Part shown: one piece after another, positions 4,692 to 6,011 of the stretch | How positions within the stretch are numbered: the first letter of the stretch is position 1 | How the letters are laid out: each line of letters opens with the position of its first letter | Assembly: GCA_964444375.1 (NCBI GenBank) | Contig: CAYUGX010000294.1 | Coordinates: 1-6,011 of the forward strand | Direction of reading: 5' to 3' | DNA: 6,011 nucleotides | DNA from: JABHCC01 sp964444375 | GTDB lineage: Bacteria > Bacteroidota > Bacteroidia > Bacteroidales > UBA12481 | Made by a program: the position numbers and the translations under genes | Notes under the pieces: model-generated | What the model was told of the DNA's origin: nothing | What the model saw: only the letters and a program-made list of their open reading frames with translations | Databases searched by the model: none

Positions 4692-6011
4692 TTCATCAGT
4701 TTTCCGTGGTCAAGCAGTAAGCCTTTTTCTTTAATTTGATAGAAGTACATTCCGGGTGGCAGATGATCCATCTCAAGATGGGTGGTTGTTGATCTGATCC
4801 GGTAGGTGTCAATTATTCTTCCGGTTAATTCGTAGATTATCAGTTCAATTCGATCAACAGGTTGTTGGAAGAAACTAATATTGAGCACCTCCTGAAATGG
4901 ATTTGGAAAAACGAGGGCTTTGGTCCCTCCGGCAATCAGAGTGCTTCCGCTGGTGATACGTTGGCCCGGCATGTAGGTATCTAACCAAACTAACCTGGAT
5001 GAGATCCAGCGCTTCAACTCGGTTATCTCATCGTAATAACTTCTACCTACATAATGGTTTGGCCATACCCATTCACCCAGGATAGGCCATTCATTGAAAT
5101 TTCTATTGATCGCGTCGCCCAGAACAGTTTGGTACTGTTCAATGCGATTCAGGATGGAGTCTTGATGAAGTGGGCCAGACCGCAATTCGTACCAGCGGGT
5201 TTTTATCTGATTCTTGAAATGGGGATCCTCCAGGAGGCGATCCCACCAAAAAGGAATGGCCCACATATCGCTCGGACAGATCCTGTTGAATTGATATCCC
5301 CAGCCGGTATGATCCTGCCCATCGCAATAATTTGCGTTTCCAAAACTCAGATTATAATCCCAAACTGGCCCGATTTTCAATTTACCCCCGTTTCTGTCTT
5401 TGTCTTTGTACAGGTAGGTGCTCAATCTGTAGCCGTCAATATTTTTAGTTAATTCGTTGATAATAAAATAGTCGACAAATGATTGTACATCAATGTAGGA
5501 GGAATAGCCCAGATTTGGATGATCAAACAGCTCGCTGGCCAGGCAATCCTCAAAACCTTGGATGTAGTTTTGAATGTATTCTTTTTGGCGATCTAGTATT
5601 TTTTCTTTTTTGGGGTAGTAATACTGGAAGAAAACGTGCCCGTTTTGCGGTTGTGTTCGGTGATCCGAATACCACCCATAATAGGCTTCTTGCGGCCCCT
5701 TATCGATTCTGATGATGTACCCACCTGTCAAATCATTACCTACAGTGTCTTTTTCAACACACTTTGCGATTGCCACCCGGTTTTTGTCGCGTTTGATTTT
5801 TTCACCAAACAGGTACACACCCTGGTATTCGTTGTCGATAACCAGCTCGCAAAAGAGTAAGGTAGGGGCCCATTCCATGAGTTGACCGGCCAAATCATAG
5901 CTTAGTTTGTTTCGGATTAGTGTCTTGTCACCATAGGGTCCATACAGTATCCAGTCGTTCTCTTTAGGCAATCCAAACAGCAAGAGAAACAAGCCGAAAA
6001 CGCTTGGAAGC
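4685..6011 (-). CDS. CotH kinase family protein with T9SS sorting domain (5' end beyond window)
   Basis: The minus frame is open from the right edge to TAA at 4687-4685, giving 441 residues in view. The N-terminus is missing; a TTG at 5992 is in frame, but the CotH domain is already under way there, so it is not a credible start. CotH features in order are LPKENDWILYGPYGDKTLIR, LVIDNEYQGVYLFGEKIKRD, TGGYIIRIDKG, the catalytic-loop-like NELTKNIDGYRLSTYLYKD (about 5404-5460) and GPVWDYNLSFGNANY (about 5327-5371), whose Asp corresponds to the metal-binding (DFG-like) Asp. A C-terminal T9SS/Por sorting domain follows. The protein is therefore probably exported and attached to or released from the surface. 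CotH in Bacillus phosphorylates spore coat proteins; the target here is unknown. It converges on the exporter operon and is probably not part of it. Confidence 0.92.
   Translation of the reverse strand, partial: LPSVFGLFLLLFGLPKENDWILYGPYGDKTLIRNKLSYDLAGQLMEWAPTLLFCELVIDNEYQGVYLFGEKIKRDKNRVAIAKCVEKDTVGNDLTGGYIIRIDKGPQEAYYGWYSDHRTQPQNGHVFFQYYYPKKEKILDRQKEYIQNYIQGFEDCLASELFDHPNLGYSSYIDVQSFVDYFIINELTKNIDGYRLSTYLYKDKDRNGGKLKIGPVWDYNLSFGNANYCDGQDHTGWGYQFNRICPSDMWAIPFWWDRLLEDPHFKNQIKTRWYELRSGPLHQDSILNRIEQYQTVLGDAINRNFNEWPILGEWVWPNHYVGRSYYDEITELKRWISSRLVWLDTYMPGQRITSGSTLIAGGTKALVFPNPFQEVLNISFFQQPVDRIELIIYELTGRIIDTYRIRSTTTHLEMDHLPPGMYFYQIKEKGLLLDHGKLMKQ
4688..4918 (-). other. T9SS type A C-terminal sorting domain
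   Basis: The last 77 residues of the CotH protein start ALVFPNPFQEVLNISF, contain IELIIYELTGRIIDTY and LPPGMYFYQIKEKG, and end HGKLMKQ. The order VFPNPF, then Y-x-x-x-G, then G-x-Y-x-x-x-I, then GK-x-x-K/Q is the standard type A sorting domain read by the type IX secretion system. This also places the organism in Bacteroidota. Confidence 0.9.

Noticed and set aside
5054..5860. Plus-strand open frames opposite the right-hand CotH gene (5054-5452, 5479-5712, 5636-5860).
   Set aside because: The minus strand carries catalytic-type CotH motifs throughout; these frames are composition shadows.
5990..5992. TTG as the start codon of the right-hand CotH gene.
   Set aside because: The frame stays open to the window edge and the protein would begin inside the kinase-like domain without a signal peptide, which a T9SS substrate needs.
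5990..6011. Possible frameshift at the right edge: the in-frame residues before LPKENDW read LPSVFGLFLLLFG, not the polar-then-NVSLLG stretch common in CotH proteins.
   Set aside because: Only about 20 nt are available, no alternative frame gives a convincing match, and this stretch is variable in the family.

Overview
The window is most likely from a Bacteroidota chromosome. Three features point there: a CotH-family protein with a C-terminal type IX secretion (Por) sorting domain (about 4688-4918, minus), a lipoprotein signal of the Bacteroidota style (Cys followed by Ser-Lys-Asp, near 602-667, minus), and a promoter matching the phylum's unusual -33 TTTG / -7 TAnnTTTG consensus (716-748). 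Gene density is high, and the only intergenic stretch of any size is about 668-796. No RNA genes, CRISPR arrays or insertion sequences were seen.

Layout. (1) Positions 1-667, minus: the N-terminal part of a CotH-kinase-like lipoprotein that runs off the left edge. (2) Positions 668-796: a divergent intergenic region with a strong plus-strand promoter and two tandem TGACA-N4-TGTCA dyads, a probable TetR operator. (3) Positions 797-4673, plus: a tight five-gene unit made of a TetR-family regulator, an ABC ATPase, two different six-helix ABC-2 permeases and a 69-residue two-helix membrane protein. Gaps between genes are 1 to 16 nt. (4) Positions 4685-6011, minus: a second, different CotH-family protein with a T9SS sorting domain. 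Its 5' end lies beyond the right edge, and it converges on the operon with an 11-bp gap.

How the genes work together. The TetR protein probably represses its own operon from the dyads just downstream of the -7 box and is released by a ligand. One ATPase plus two dissimilar permeases suggests a heterodimeric ABC-2 exporter. This gene order resembles the export systems often annotated as fluoroquinolone or multidrug type, but the substrate cannot be read from sequence. The three transporter genes have strong Shine-Dalgarno sequences, two of them overlapping the upstream stop codon. That is unusual for Bacteroidota and suggests translational coupling or acquisition from another phylum. The two CotH genes look unrelated to export in function, though the left one shares the regulatory region.

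I see no clearly novel system. The most rewarding items are the double operator, the stop/Shine-Dalgarno fusions, and the small membrane protein at the end of the operon.
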